The translations under genes were made by a program, and so were the position numbers. From Firmicutes bacterium HGW-Firmicutes-14 (GTDB taxonomy: Bacteria; Bacillota; Thermincolia; Thermincolales; UBA2595), in contig PHAB01000006.1 of NCBI GenBank assembly GCA_002840275.1, positions 1 to 64,000 of the forward strand: a stretch of 64,000 bases of DNA. Direction: 5' to 3'. Of the stretch, positions 44,499 to 52,974 are shown piece after piece (position 1 is the stretch's first letter; each line of letters starts with the position of its first letter). The notes beneath the pieces are model-generated. The model saw nothing but the letters and a program-made list of their open reading frames with translations, did no database searches and was not told the origin of the DNA.

Positions 44499-46028
44499 TT
44501 GCCGGAATACTTGTCACCAGGTGTTTATATCGAAGAATTTGAGATTGGAGCCAAACCTATTGCCGGTGTTTCCACCAGTACAGCGGGATTCCTGGGGGAA
44601 ACCGAACGGGGGCCGACCGTGCCGCGCATGGTCACCGGATGGCTCGATTTCCAGAGGGTTTTTGGCAGCTATTTTGGGGCTGATAAGTACCTTCCTTACG
44701 CGGTGCAGGGGTTTTTTGACAATGGCGGCCAGCGCTGTTTTATCGGCCGGGTGGTTAAAACCGGCGCCGGGACAGCCTCTCTTAAACTGAAGAAAGGTAC
44801 GGCCGATGCGCTTACAGTGCAGGCCGTCGGTGAAGGTTCCTGGGGAACCAGGATCGCTGTAAAGGTTGCGGCAGGGACTTTTGGCGGGTTCAAACTGAGT
44901 GTGTTTTACTGGAAGGATGCTCCTGCCGCCCTTTATGATCCGGATACTAATACTGCTGCCAAACCGCGTCCCACGGTTGTTGAGGTCTTTGATAACCTGG
45001 CGGTAAATGAATCTTCACCTGATTATTATGTGAAGAAGGTTAACGGTATTTCCAGCCTGGTCACTCTCACCAAGGGCGCCGGAGATTCGGGCGAAATTCC
45101 GGACGGACCGGCAGTCACTTACCTGGCCGGGGGTGATGACGGGGCGGGGGCCCTGGTCCTGGCGGATTACGTGAGAACCGATACCAATGAACCGGGAAAA
45201 CGCAAAGGTTTAAACGGCCTGGCCGAGGTTGACGAGATATCCATGGTTTATTCACCCAATGCCCAGGCGGTAGCCGGACTGGTGGGGGCCTTGATTACCC
45301 ATTGTGAAACCCTGAAAGACCGCTTTGCCATTATTGATGCCGCCCAGGGTTCGGCCAGCATATCTTCCCTGGACCCCAGGAGCAGTAATGATACTAAATA
45401 TGCCGCTTTCTATTATCCCTGGATAAAGGTGATTGACCCCGCCGCCGGGGTGCAGCGGCTGGTGCCGCCGGGAGGGCATATGGCAGGTATCTATGCCCGC
45501 ACCGATGTGGAACGGGGAGTTCATAAGGCTCCGGCCAATGAGAGTGTCCGCGGCGCCGTGGACCTGGAGTTCCAGATTACCAAGGGTGAACAGGACATAT
45601 TGAACCCCAGGGGGGTTAACTGTATCAGGTTTTTCCCCGGCCGGGGCATCCGGGTCTGGGGAGCGCGCACCCTGTCCAGTGATGCCCTCTGGAAATACAT
45701 AAATGTACGCCGGTTATTCATCTTCCTGGAGGAATCCATTGAAGAAGGCACCCAGTGGGTAGTATTTGAACCCAATGATGAAAAACTCTGGGCCAGGGTT
45801 AAGCGGACCCTGACCGAGTTCCTGACCAGGGTTTGGCGGGACGGCGCCCTGATGGGCACAAAACCCGAGGAAGCGTTTTTCGTCAAGGTTGACCGCTCTA
45901 CCATGACCCAGGATGATATCGATAATGGGCGGTTGATTGTCCTGATCGGTGTGGCTCCGGTCAAACCCGCCGAATTTGTCATCTTCCGCATCGCCCAGTA
46001 CGCCGGTGGTTCGGAAGTTACCGAATAA
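44499..46028 (+). CDS. Contractile sheath protein 1
   Basis: 509 residues with the sheath N-terminal block YLSPGVYIEEFEIG at 4-17, GFLGETERGPTVPRMVTGW, FFDNGGQRCFIGRV, and the C-terminal Phage_sheath domain with RTLSSDALWKYINVRRLFIFLEESIEEGTQWVVFEPND. The sheath surrounds the tube and contracts to drive it. Start TTG 44499 follows GGAGGAG (no ATG suits). Together with the next gene it forms a tandem duplication. Confidence 0.93.
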   Translation: MPEYLSPGVYIEEFEIGAKPIAGVSTSTAGFLGETERGPTVPRMVTGWLDFQRVFGSYFGADKYLPYAVQGFFDNGGQRCFIGRVVKTGAGTASLKLKKGTADALTVQAVGEGSWGTRIAVKVAAGTFGGFKLSVFYWKDAPAALYDPDTNTAAKPRPTVVEVFDNLAVNESSPDYYVKKVNGISSLVTLTKGAGDSGEIPDGPAVTYLAGGDDGAGALVLADYVRTDTNEPGKRKGLNGLAEVDEISMVYSPNAQAVAGLVGALITHCETLKDRFAIIDAAQGSASISSLDPRSSNDTKYAAFYYPWIKVIDPAAGVQRLVPPGGHMAGIYARTDVERGVHKAPANESVRGAVDLEFQITKGEQDILNPRGVNCIRFFPGRGIRVWGARTLSSDALWKYINVRRLFIFLEESIEEGTQWVVFEPNDEKLWARVKRTLTEFLTRVWRDGALMGTKPEEAFFVKVDRSTMTQDDIDNGRLIVLIGVAPVKPAEFVIFRIAQYAGGSEVTE

Positions 46029-46106
46029 AAGGCCGGATTTGCCATAGTAACCGGGTAAGCCATAATCACCCGGTTCACCATAATAAGGAGTAAAGGAGGA
46101 AAGGTA

Positions 46107-47876
46107 ATGCCGGAATATTTGTCGCCGGGGGTTTACATGGAAGAAGTTGAAATAGGCGGAAAACCGGTTGAAGGGGTTAGTACCAGCACGGCCGGCTTTC
46201 TCGGCGAAACCGAACGGGGGCCGACTGTGCCGAAACTGGTTACCGGCTGGATGGACTATAACAGGGTATTTGGCGGGTATATCGGGGCAGATAAGTATCT
46301 TCCCTATGCCGTTCAGGGTTTCTTTGACAACGGCGGCCAGCGCTGCTATATCGGGCGGATCGTAAAAACAAATGCCCAGACGGCTTCTCTGAAACTAACT
46401 AAAGATGGGGCCAATGCCCTGACCGTAGATGCCGCGGGAGAAGGTTCATGGGGCAGCCGGGTCGCAGTCAAGACCGCTCCCGGAACTTTTGGGGGTTTTA
46501 AATTAAGTGTTTTTTACTGGAGTGAAAAACCCGCCGCCCTCTATGACCCGGATACTGACAAGACATCCAAGCCCAGGCCTGTTACGGTTGAAGTTTTTGA
46601 CAACCTGGTCGTTACGGAAACTCATCCCGATTTCTATGGAAAAAGGGTTAACGGAATATCAAACCTGGTCAGGCTGTCTGTTAATACCGGTGATTCCGGT
46701 GCCGCGCCTGGTACCGAATTCCCTTTGACTTACCTGGCGGATGGAGTCGATTCCCTGGTCCATGCGGGAACTGCCGTTGACGGAGACCCATCAGGTATCA
46801 CCCTGGCTGATGACGCATCAGAGGATGATGACGAATACAATGGGCTTACTGTTGAAATCACCGGGGGGACGGGCGCCGGTCAGTTCCGCACCATAACTGA
46901 TTACGATGGCGCCGGCAGGGCTGCCGTGGTGGATTCGGACTGGGAAACCGAGCCTGATGATACATCGGTTTACCGCATCATCGACCCGGAACCGGAACTG
47001 GTCCTGGCGGATTACCAGAGGACTGATACAAATCAGCCGGGAAGCCGGAAGGGATTGACCGGTTTTGCGGAGATTGATGAAATATCAATTGTATATTCAC
47101 CTAATGTTTTGGCGGTCACCGGATTAGCGGGAGCGCTGATCACCCACTGTGAGACCATGAAAGACCGTTTCGCCATAATTGATGCGGCCCAGGCTTCAGC
47201 CAATGTGTCTGCCCTGAATCCCCGCAGCAATAATGATACTAAATACGCGGCCTTTTATTATCCATGGATCAAGGTTGTTGATCCGGGAGTGGGCCTGGTC
47301 AGGACGGTTCCGCCGGGGGGACATGTGGCGGGGGTTTATGCCCGCAGTGACACCGAGAGGGGTGTTCATAAGGCCCCGGCCAATGAAACCCTGCGCGGGG
47401 TGGTCGACCTGGAATTCCAGATTACCAAGGGGGAACAGGATATTTTAAACCCGAGAGGGGTTAACTGCATCAGGGCCTTCCCCGGCCGCGGCATAAGGGT
47501 TTGGGGAGCCCGCACCCTGTCCAGTGATGCTCTCTGGAAATACGTAAATGTGCGCCGCCTCTTCCTCTTCCTGGAGGAATCCATTGAAGAAGGGACCCAA
47601 TGGGTTGTTTTTGAACCAAATGACGAAAAACTGTGGGCCAGGGTTAAACGCACCATTACCGAGTTCCTGACCCGGGTCTGGCGGGACGGCGCCCTGATGG
47701 GCACAAAACCCGAAGAGGCCTTCTTCGTGAAGGCTGACCGGACCACTATGACCCAGGATGACATAGATAACGGGAGACTGATCGTCCTGATCGGGGTAGC
47801 GCCGGTCAAACCGGCGGAGTTTGTTGTTTTCCGGATTGCCCAGTTTACCGGTGGTTCGGATGTCAGTGAAATATAG
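46107..47876 (+). CDS. Contractile sheath protein 2 with an inserted domain
   Basis: 589 residues, closely similar to the protein at 44499 at both ends (YLSPGVYMEEVEIG start; RTLSSDALWKYVNVRRLFLFLEESIEEG). It differs by about 75 extra residues around positions 222-292, with GGTGAGQFRTITDYDGAGR and DSDWETEPDD, a pattern that looks like the beta-rich decoration domains of phage tail proteins. It would sit on the outer particle surface. Multiple sheath paralogues are usual in eCIS. GGAGG precedes ATG 46107. A short ACCGGGT/ACCCGGT dyad lies in the gap before it. Confidence 0.93.
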   Translation: MPEYLSPGVYMEEVEIGGKPVEGVSTSTAGFLGETERGPTVPKLVTGWMDYNRVFGGYIGADKYLPYAVQGFFDNGGQRCYIGRIVKTNAQTASLKLTKDGANALTVDAAGEGSWGSRVAVKTAPGTFGGFKLSVFYWSEKPAALYDPDTDKTSKPRPVTVEVFDNLVVTETHPDFYGKRVNGISNLVRLSVNTGDSGAAPGTEFPLTYLADGVDSLVHAGTAVDGDPSGITLADDASEDDDEYNGLTVEITGGTGAGQFRTITDYDGAGRAAVVDSDWETEPDDTSVYRIIDPEPELVLADYQRTDTNQPGSRKGLTGFAEIDEISIVYSPNVLAVTGLAGALITHCETMKDRFAIIDAAQASANVSALNPRSNNDTKYAAFYYPWIKVVDPGVGLVRTVPPGGHVAGVYARSDTERGVHKAPANETLRGVVDLEFQITKGEQDILNPRGVNCIRAFPGRGIRVWGARTLSSDALWKYVNVRRLFLFLEESIEEGTQWVVFEPNDEKLWARVKRTITEFLTRVWRDGALMGTKPEEAFFVKADRTTMTQDDIDNGRLIVLIGVAPVKPAEFVVFRIAQFTGGSDVSEI

Positions 47877-47927
47877 TCTAATTAACTGTAAACAGCTGCG
47901 GCTGAATAAATTCGGAGGTGAATAACC

Positions 47928-48365
47928 ATGGCTACAGGACAAAGAAAGGACCCCCTGAGAAACTTTCGTTTCCGCATAGAGATTGACGGTATCCAGCAGG
48001 CCGGTTTCAGCGAGGCTTCCGGCTTTGACGCCACCGTGGATGTAATTGATTACCGGGAAGGGGCAGACCCCACCCATGTTCGTAAATTATCCGGCCTTAC
48101 CAAGTATGGCAATATCACCCTCAAATGGGGTATTACCGATTCCATGGAGATATACAATTGGCATAAAGCCGTAATCGACGGTAATGTGCAGAGAAAAAAC
48201 ATTTCTATCATCGTTGTCGACGAAGCCGGCAGTGACAAAGCCCGCTGGGAGATTGTCAATGCCTGGCCGACCAAGTATGACCCGCCGGATTTCAATGCCA
48301 AGGGAAATGACGTGGCCATTGAGACCCTGGAGATTGTCCATGAAGGGATGACCCGGGTAAGTTAA
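47928..48365 (+). CDS. Tube protein 1 (T4 gp19-like)
   Basis: 145 residues: RKDPLRNFRFRIEIDGIQQAGFSEASGF, YREGADP...KLSGLTKYGNITLKWGITDS and a final WPTKYDPPDFNAKGNDVAIETLEIVHEG. This is the phage tail-tube fold of Pvc1/5-like inner-tube proteins, which forms the hexameric rings. GGAGGTGAA precedes the ATG. Complete. Confidence 0.94.
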   Translation: MATGQRKDPLRNFRFRIEIDGIQQAGFSEASGFDATVDVIDYREGADPTHVRKLSGLTKYGNITLKWGITDSMEIYNWHKAVIDGNVQRKNISIIVVDEAGSDKARWEIVNAWPTKYDPPDFNAKGNDVAIETLEIVHEGMTRVS

Positions 48366-48415
48366 ACAGCATACATTTGCGATACGCCCCTAAAGCTGTC
48401 TGAGGAGGAATCAAA

Positions 48416-48784
48416 ATGGCGTTTCAAACCGAATTTGAATTTACCCTGCCAAAGGGTTATGTGGATGAACACGGCAGCCTGCACCGCCAGGGGGTCATGC
48501 GGCTGGCCACAGCCGCAGATGAAATACTGCCCATGAAGGACCCCAGGGTCCAGCAGAACCCTGCGTACCTGACTGTTATCCTGCTTTCGCGCGTTATCAC
48601 AAAACTGGGGGACGTGCAGTCCATTAACCCCAGGATTATTGAAGGCCTTTTTTCATCAGACCTGGCCTACCTGCAGGATTTTTACCGCCGGATCAATGAT
48701 ACGGGGGTGCCTGTAATCAAGGCCGTCTGTCCCAAGTGTGAACACCAATTCGAGCTGGAGGTGGACGGCTGGGGGGAAGTATAA
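48416..48784 (+). CDS. Tail-assembly-chaperone-like protein with zinc-ribbon end
   Basis: 122 residues: EFEFTLPKGYVDEHGSLHRQGVMRLATAADEI, a segment DPRVQQNPAYLTVILLSRVITKLGDVQSINPRIIEGLFSSDLAYLQDFYRRIN of helix, and a short C-terminal CPKCEHQFELEV. Size, order and helical part match the gpG-type/tail assembly chaperone found between tube and tape genes. The following DUF6760 frame begins inside its last codons with a -1 offset. GGAGG precedes the ATG. Confidence 0.8.
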   Translation: MAFQTEFEFTLPKGYVDEHGSLHRQGVMRLATAADEILPMKDPRVQQNPAYLTVILLSRVITKLGDVQSINPRIIEGLFSSDLAYLQDFYRRINDTGVPVIKAVCPKCEHQFELEVDGWGEV

Positions 48785-48960
48785 GGGGCTACCCCCTGGA
48801 CCGGATATATGAGGAGGTAGCCTTTATCGCCTATTACCTGCACTGGCCCCATGAGGAGATTATGCAGATGGAGCACCGGGAAAGAAAACAGTGGTGTGAG
48901 GAGATTTCCAAAATCAACCGCAGGATAAGTGATAAACCGGAGAATGTGTTTGACCATTAA
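48781..48960 (+). CDS. DUF6760-like small protein without a normal start codon
   Basis: In the frame one base behind the chaperone gene, 56-60 residues read IRGYPLDRIYEEVAFIAYYLHW, then HEEIMQMEHRERKQWCEEISK and INRRISDKPENVFDH to TAA 48958-48960. It is a good match to DUF6760 proteins of other eCIS clusters, which start MxGYPL or similar. Upstream to the nearest stop (48739-48741) the frame contains no ATG, GTG or TTG. The ATA at 48781 stands where the start would be, as if an ATGA overlap had become ATAA. A run of six G (48771-48776) just before allows a -1 slip from the chaperone frame. Real coding is likely; the mode of initiation is open. Confidence 0.7.
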   Translation: MRGYPLDRIYEEVAFIAYYLHWPHEEIMQMEHRERKQWCEEISKINRRISDKPENVFDH

Positions 48961-48974
48961 AGGAGAGGGCTGCA

Positions 48975-49409
48975 ATGTCTATGGCGTCAAGAAAAGACCC
49001 GTATGCCGGTTTCATGTTCCTTGTGGAGGTAGGCGGCTTGGTGGTTGGAGGTTTTTCCGAAGTCTCCGGGATCAATGCCGAGACTGAAGTTGAGGAATAC
49101 CGGGAAGGCGGAGTCAATGATTATGTACACAGGCTCCCCAAAATAACCAAATACCCAAACCTCATCCTGAAACGGGGCATTACTGATTCAGACACACTTT
49201 GGAAATGGTACAGGAATGTGGCCGCCGGTAAGGTTGAACGGAAAAACGGGTCCGTGATTTTACTGGATTATGCCGGAAACGAGAAGTGGCGCTGGAATTT
49301 TTCCCAGGCCTATCCCGTAAAATGGAGCGGGCCCGATTTGAAGGCCGATAACAGCCTTGTCGCTGTGGAAACTTTGGAACTGGCCCATAACGGGCTGACC
49401 CAGGGCTAA
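48975..49409 (+). CDS. Tube protein 2 (T4 gp19-like paralogue)
   Basis: 144 residues: SRKDPYAGFMFLVEVGGLVVGGFSEVSGI, YREGGVNDYVHRLPKITKYPNLILKRGITDS and WSGPDLKADNSLVAVETLELAHNG. It is a diverged relative of the 47928 tube protein; in other eCIS the second copy forms the first tube ring at the baseplate. AGGAGAGGG precedes ATG 48975; ATG 48981 is also possible. Confidence 0.93.
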   Translation: MSMASRKDPYAGFMFLVEVGGLVVGGFSEVSGINAETEVEEYREGGVNDYVHRLPKITKYPNLILKRGITDSDTLWKWYRNVAAGKVERKNGSVILLDYAGNEKWRWNFSQAYPVKWSGPDLKADNSLVAVETLELAHNGLTQG

Positions 49410-49429
49410 GAAACCAGGGGGTGAAGTGA

Positions 49430-50779
49430 GTGAAGGAATCAGCCAGGGCAGAGGTGACGCGGGAGAGCGGCGGACAGACCCGGAAAAACCGGGGAAATAC
49501 TGTTTCCGCTGAACACCGTTCGTATAGTGAAAATGAGGGCGCCGGTATTCCTGCGGCTATCCATGAAATACAGACCCGGCACGGGAACCGGTATGTCAAA
49601 AGCATTCTTGATGAAGTCCGGCACGAACCACAGTGTATGGAATCATGCGGCACCCGCGCTATATATATGAAAGCTTCCGGATCCTGCAGCTGCGGCTGTG
49701 CGGGCCGGAAAAGGGATGAAGAAGAAGCACAGAAAATGGAATTAAAGGTGCAGAAGTCAGAAACCGCCGGGCCAACGCAAACTAAAAGCTGTGACCGGGA
49801 TATACCGGGGGAAACCGGGCTGGTCAGCCGCATCATGGCCCGAAAAGGCGCCGGACAATCCATGGACCCGGATTCCCGGACCGGCATGGAACAGTATTTC
49901 GGCCGGGATTTCAGCCGGGTGCGGGTTCATACCGATTCCTTTGCCGGGCAGACTGCCCGGGATTTAAAGGCGGAAGCCTTTACCATAGGCCATGATGTGT
50001 TTTTTAACTCCGGCCGGTATAACCCGTCGACCCGCCAGGGCAAACAGCTGATTGCCCATGAACTGACCCATGTGGTTCAGCAGACATCGGGAATTGCCAA
50101 AAAGAAAATCCAGTTTTGGAGCTACGGGGCGGGCAATGTGGCCGGCAACCCGGATTTTGTGCCTGTTCCCAATGACCGCCGGCCCAGGGTTAATGCGGCC
50201 ATGAAGATCATTGAGGATAAGATGAAGGTCCGCCGGTGTAATGATTATTTCACCAATAACACAACTACCGGTGAAACCGGCCAGCAGATTCTGAACCGGG
50301 TGAGAATCTGGCAGTATGCAACCGAAGGGAGCCTCGGTGTCACCGCTTTTCTGGGCAGCAGTGACATCTCCTATGACAACTATATATACAGGATGGGCAG
50401 ATGGTCCATCGCCTCCACCCTGCTGCACGAAATGATGCACTCAGGGGGACAGAATGATGAGAGAACCTGCGAGATGGCGCCCGATGAGTGCTATGTGTTT
50501 ACACCGTTTACTACCAGCAGTGTAGCTCCATCCAGAGGCCGGGTGGGAGATACCGTGACCATCCGCGGCGCTTTCAGTGTGGGGCCGTCCCAGGGGCCCA
50601 ATGACAGGATCATGTTTGGCAATGTTGACGCCGGCCGTGCCCTGTCCTGGATTTACAGTCACGCCGGCACCAGGATCAGGGTCAGGGTCCCGGCGGGATT
50701 GGCAGCCGGCCGGGCCGATGTGGTGATAATAAACAATAATGTCCGGAGCAGTCCCATCAGGTTTACGGTTCTGCCGTAA
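49430..50779 (+). CDS. DUF4157 'eCIS core' protein with second HExxH and IPT/TIG end (putative cargo)
   Basis: 449 residues. The N-terminal 110 residues are low-complexity and Cys-containing (CSCGCAG). The DUF4157 domain (about 145-225) has RVHTDSFAGQTARDLKAEAFTIG...FFNSGRYNPSTRQGKQLIAHELTHVVQQ, with a zinc metallopeptidase HELTH. A second HEMMH lies at about 330. The tail (about 355-449) is an IPT/TIG beta-sandwich (VAPSRGRVGDTVTIRGAFSV, VRVPAGLAAGRADVVIINN). DUF4157 marks proteins loaded by eCIS. The second HExxH followed by DE suggests a peptidase effector. The GTG start at 49430 follows GGGGGTGA. Confidence 0.8.
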   Translation: MKESARAEVTRESGGQTRKNRGNTVSAEHRSYSENEGAGIPAAIHEIQTRHGNRYVKSILDEVRHEPQCMESCGTRAIYMKASGSCSCGCAGRKRDEEEAQKMELKVQKSETAGPTQTKSCDRDIPGETGLVSRIMARKGAGQSMDPDSRTGMEQYFGRDFSRVRVHTDSFAGQTARDLKAEAFTIGHDVFFNSGRYNPSTRQGKQLIAHELTHVVQQTSGIAKKKIQFWSYGAGNVAGNPDFVPVPNDRRPRVNAAMKIIEDKMKVRRCNDYFTNNTTTGETGQQILNRVRIWQYATEGSLGVTAFLGSSDISYDNYIYRMGRWSIASTLLHEMMHSGGQNDERTCEMAPDECYVFTPFTTSSVAPSRGRVGDTVTIRGAFSVGPSQGPNDRIMFGNVDAGRALSWIYSHAGTRIRVRVPAGLAAGRADVVIINNNVRSSPIRFTVLP

Positions 50780-50825
50780 TCCAGATTTTGCTGAGAGTCC
50801 GTAATTTTGCTGAGAGTGGAGAGTT

Positions 50826-52328
50826 ATGGAAGACAGAAAGAGACGGGGCAAATTATATAATTTGGGCCTTGGCACAGGCAGCTTTGTGCGGCTGATTGCC
50901 GGAAAATACACCTTTTTGCAAAGAATCGGCGGTTTCCCGGCGCAGTTCTACCTGAAAATGTACAGGGAATCAGGGCCTCAGCCGGTAATCCATTATGAGG
51001 TTAACACACTGAAATACTTCAGGATTCTTAACCGGTTCAATATAACCCGGATTCAGCAGCCGCATTTAAATATTAAATTTGACCTGCTTCCGGCACCCAT
51101 CCCTGCTCAAAATCCCACTCCAGCTGCTGCAGTCCGCAATTCACAAATATATTTTTATATTAATTCATATGCAAATTCATACGCACATTCCCATGCTTAT
51201 TCACTAATTAGTTCATGTGCAAATGCAAATGAAATTTTTCGTATAAAATCTCTGACTGATTCAGAGAGCCGCAATTATGATGCGGCACTGCTGGGCAGCC
51301 GGGAAGGCGCCGGTGGTTTGAGGCCGGTCGGAATTGGTGACTTATTTTTTCAGCAGCCGCTAAGACAGCTGCCCTTAGCCCTGTTATCCCGATCACCTGC
51401 CCTGATGCTTCAACTTCACAAACCACCGGGATTCGGCAGCTGGATATTCGGTGCAGACAAGCCCCGCGGCATTCAGGGGGAAACCCCTGCCGGCAGGATG
51501 CCAGACCACGGAATAATATTCGACCGGAGAGGGATATCTGTCCATGACAGGGTGTCTTACCGGGGGAGCATGTCTGAACACACAGGGGTATCACACTACA
51601 GAAGCACGCCTGATCATAAAAGGGTATTTGACCACGGGAGCATATATGATCACACAAGGGTATCATACCGCGGGAGCATCTCTGACCATAAAAGGGAGTT
51701 TCACCGCGGGAGCATCTCTGATCACACAAGGGTATCATACCGCGGAAGCATCTCTGATCATATAAGGGAATTTCACCACGGAAGCATCTCTGATCATATA
51801 AGGGCAGCACATTACTGGAGCATGTTTGCTGATAGAAGGGCTTCCCGCCCTGGGGGCATGTCTGGCACCGGGGGCATGTCTGGCACTGGGAGCATGCCTG
51901 GCAGCGGGAGTATGTATGACAGCGGAAAGATAACCGGCCCTGGAAGGATACATAACCACAGGATGATTTATAACCGGTTGATAGACCTCGGATCCGGCAT
52001 CGCGGGAGGCGCTGAACCGTTTGGACCGGAGCAAAGGCAGGAAATACACGTGCCCTCCCGGATGGATGTGGCGGCAGCACCACTGACAGGACCGTATCCT
52101 GTGACAGGACCGGCTCCCATGGCAGAACAGGCCCCCATGTCAGGACCGGTCCCGGTGAAAGTAACCGACAAGAAAGAAATCAGGGTGTACAGGGAAGAGG
52201 CCGAAGTCACAGCGCCACAACAGGTTACCCCGCAGGTTAGCCCTGTGGATGTTAACCGGATTGCTGATCAGGTTTACCGGGTTATTGAACGCAAGATCAG
52301 GATAGAGAGGGAAAGAAGAGGGATGTGA
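50826..52328 (+). CDS. His-rich 12-residue-repeat protein of the injection system, unknown role
   Basis: 500 residues. The N-terminal 120 residues look globular (KYTFLQRIGGFPAQFYLKMYRES), a variable Asn/Tyr/Ser/Ala stretch follows, then eight 12-residue repeats (51558-51845), a Gly/Met/Ser/Thr-rich part (GGMSGTG...) and a long Pro/Ala tail. It ends in a helix VNRIADQVYRVIERKIRIERERRG, a conserved-looking C-terminal signature I associate with eCIS cluster proteins. GGAGAG precedes the ATG. Place between the DUF4157 protein and the LysM protein suggests a length-ruler (tape-measure-like) or cargo role. Not a recognised family. Confidence 0.65.
   Translation: MEDRKRRGKLYNLGLGTGSFVRLIAGKYTFLQRIGGFPAQFYLKMYRESGPQPVIHYEVNTLKYFRILNRFNITRIQQPHLNIKFDLLPAPIPAQNPTPAAAVRNSQIYFYINSYANSYAHSHAYSLISSCANANEIFRIKSLTDSESRNYDAALLGSREGAGGLRPVGIGDLFFQQPLRQLPLALLSRSPALMLQLHKPPGFGSWIFGADKPRGIQGETPAGRMPDHGIIFDRRGISVHDRVSYRGSMSEHTGVSHYRSTPDHKRVFDHGSIYDHTRVSYRGSISDHKREFHRGSISDHTRVSYRGSISDHIREFHHGSISDHIRAAHYWSMFADRRASRPGGMSGTGGMSGTGSMPGSGSMYDSGKITGPGRIHNHRMIYNRLIDLGSGIAGGAEPFGPEQRQEIHVPSRMDVAAAPLTGPYPVTGPAPMAEQAPMSGPVPVKVTDKKEIRVYREEAEVTAPQQVTPQVSPVDVNRIADQVYRVIERKIRIERERRGM
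51558..51845 (+). repeat. Eight tandem 36-bp (12-residue) repeats
   Basis: The consensus peptide is (H/Y)RGSISDHxRxx. The inner copies are nearly identical in DNA while the outer ones diverge, as expected for repeat expansion by slippage or recombination. Each copy adds His at the SDH position. All copies stay in frame and no spacer sequences occur, so it is a coding repeat. Confidence 0.9.
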
Positions 52329-52334
52329 GGCCAG

Positions 52335-52970
52335 ATGGCATTGGAAAAAGCGCTGGTACAGGCATTGGACGAAAAAGGGAACCCGAAGGGCGAGCCGGTT
52401 AAGGTGCTGTTTAACCCGGCCGAGTATTCCATTGAAAAGAGCAATCAGTTTTCCAATACGGCCCTGCCCGGTCTTCAGGCCCCGGTCACCTCCTTTATCA
52501 GCGGCAATGCCCAGACCCTGACGATGGACTTATTTTTTGATTCTTATGAAAAGGGAGAGGATGTCAGGAAATATACCGGAAAGATAACATCCCTCCTGGA
52601 TATAGACAGGGGCATCCATGCCCCCCCGGTATGCAAGTTCATGTGGGGTAAACTGGAGTTCAAAGCCGTCCTGGAAAGGGTGACCCAGAGGTTCACCATG
52701 TTCATGGAGACGGGAATTCCGGTCCGGGCGACCCTCAATGCTGCTTTTAAAGAATACAAAACCATATCTGAGCAGCTGCAAAGCCCGCCGAGGCAGTCCG
52801 CTGACAGGACAAAACGCAGGATTATCAGGCAGGGTGACAGCCTGTGGCTGATTGCCGACCGGGAATATGGCGACCCGGGCCTGTGGAGGGTCATCGCGGA
52901 AGCCAATAACATAGATCAGCCCGCAAAGCTGGAAACGGGGAAAGAAATAATTGTTCCCCCACTGGAGTGA
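52335..52970 (+). CDS. LysM-containing baseplate protein (Pvc7/gp53-like)
   Basis: 211 residues: KVLFNPAEYSIEKSNQFSNTALPGLQAPV at the start and the CIS tube/baseplate core (TLTMDLFFDSYEKGEDVRKYTGKI), then a LysM motif at about 160-208 (RRIIRQGDSLWLIADREYGDPGLWRVIAEANNI). It links tube and baseplate in Pvc7-like proteins, and LysM might bind cell wall glycan. Follows the repeat protein by 6 bases. Confidence 0.88.
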   Translation: MALEKALVQALDEKGNPKGEPVKVLFNPAEYSIEKSNQFSNTALPGLQAPVTSFISGNAQTLTMDLFFDSYEKGEDVRKYTGKITSLLDIDRGIHAPPVCKFMWGKLEFKAVLERVTQRFTMFMETGIPVRATLNAAFKEYKTISEQLQSPPRQSADRTKRRIIRQGDSLWLIADREYGDPGLWRVIAEANNIDQPAKLETGKEIIVPPLE

Positions 52971-52974
52971 AAAA

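Noticed and set aside
51558-51845. Possible CRISPR array
   Set aside because: The 36-base units are directly adjacent, have no spacers, and form a continuous reading frame.
51208-52083. Long open frame on the minus strand over the repeat protein
   Set aside because: It is the mirror of the in-frame repeats and Gly-rich codons. It has no ribosome site and gives Cys-rich, compositionally odd protein. The plus frame has a ribosome site and fits the operon.
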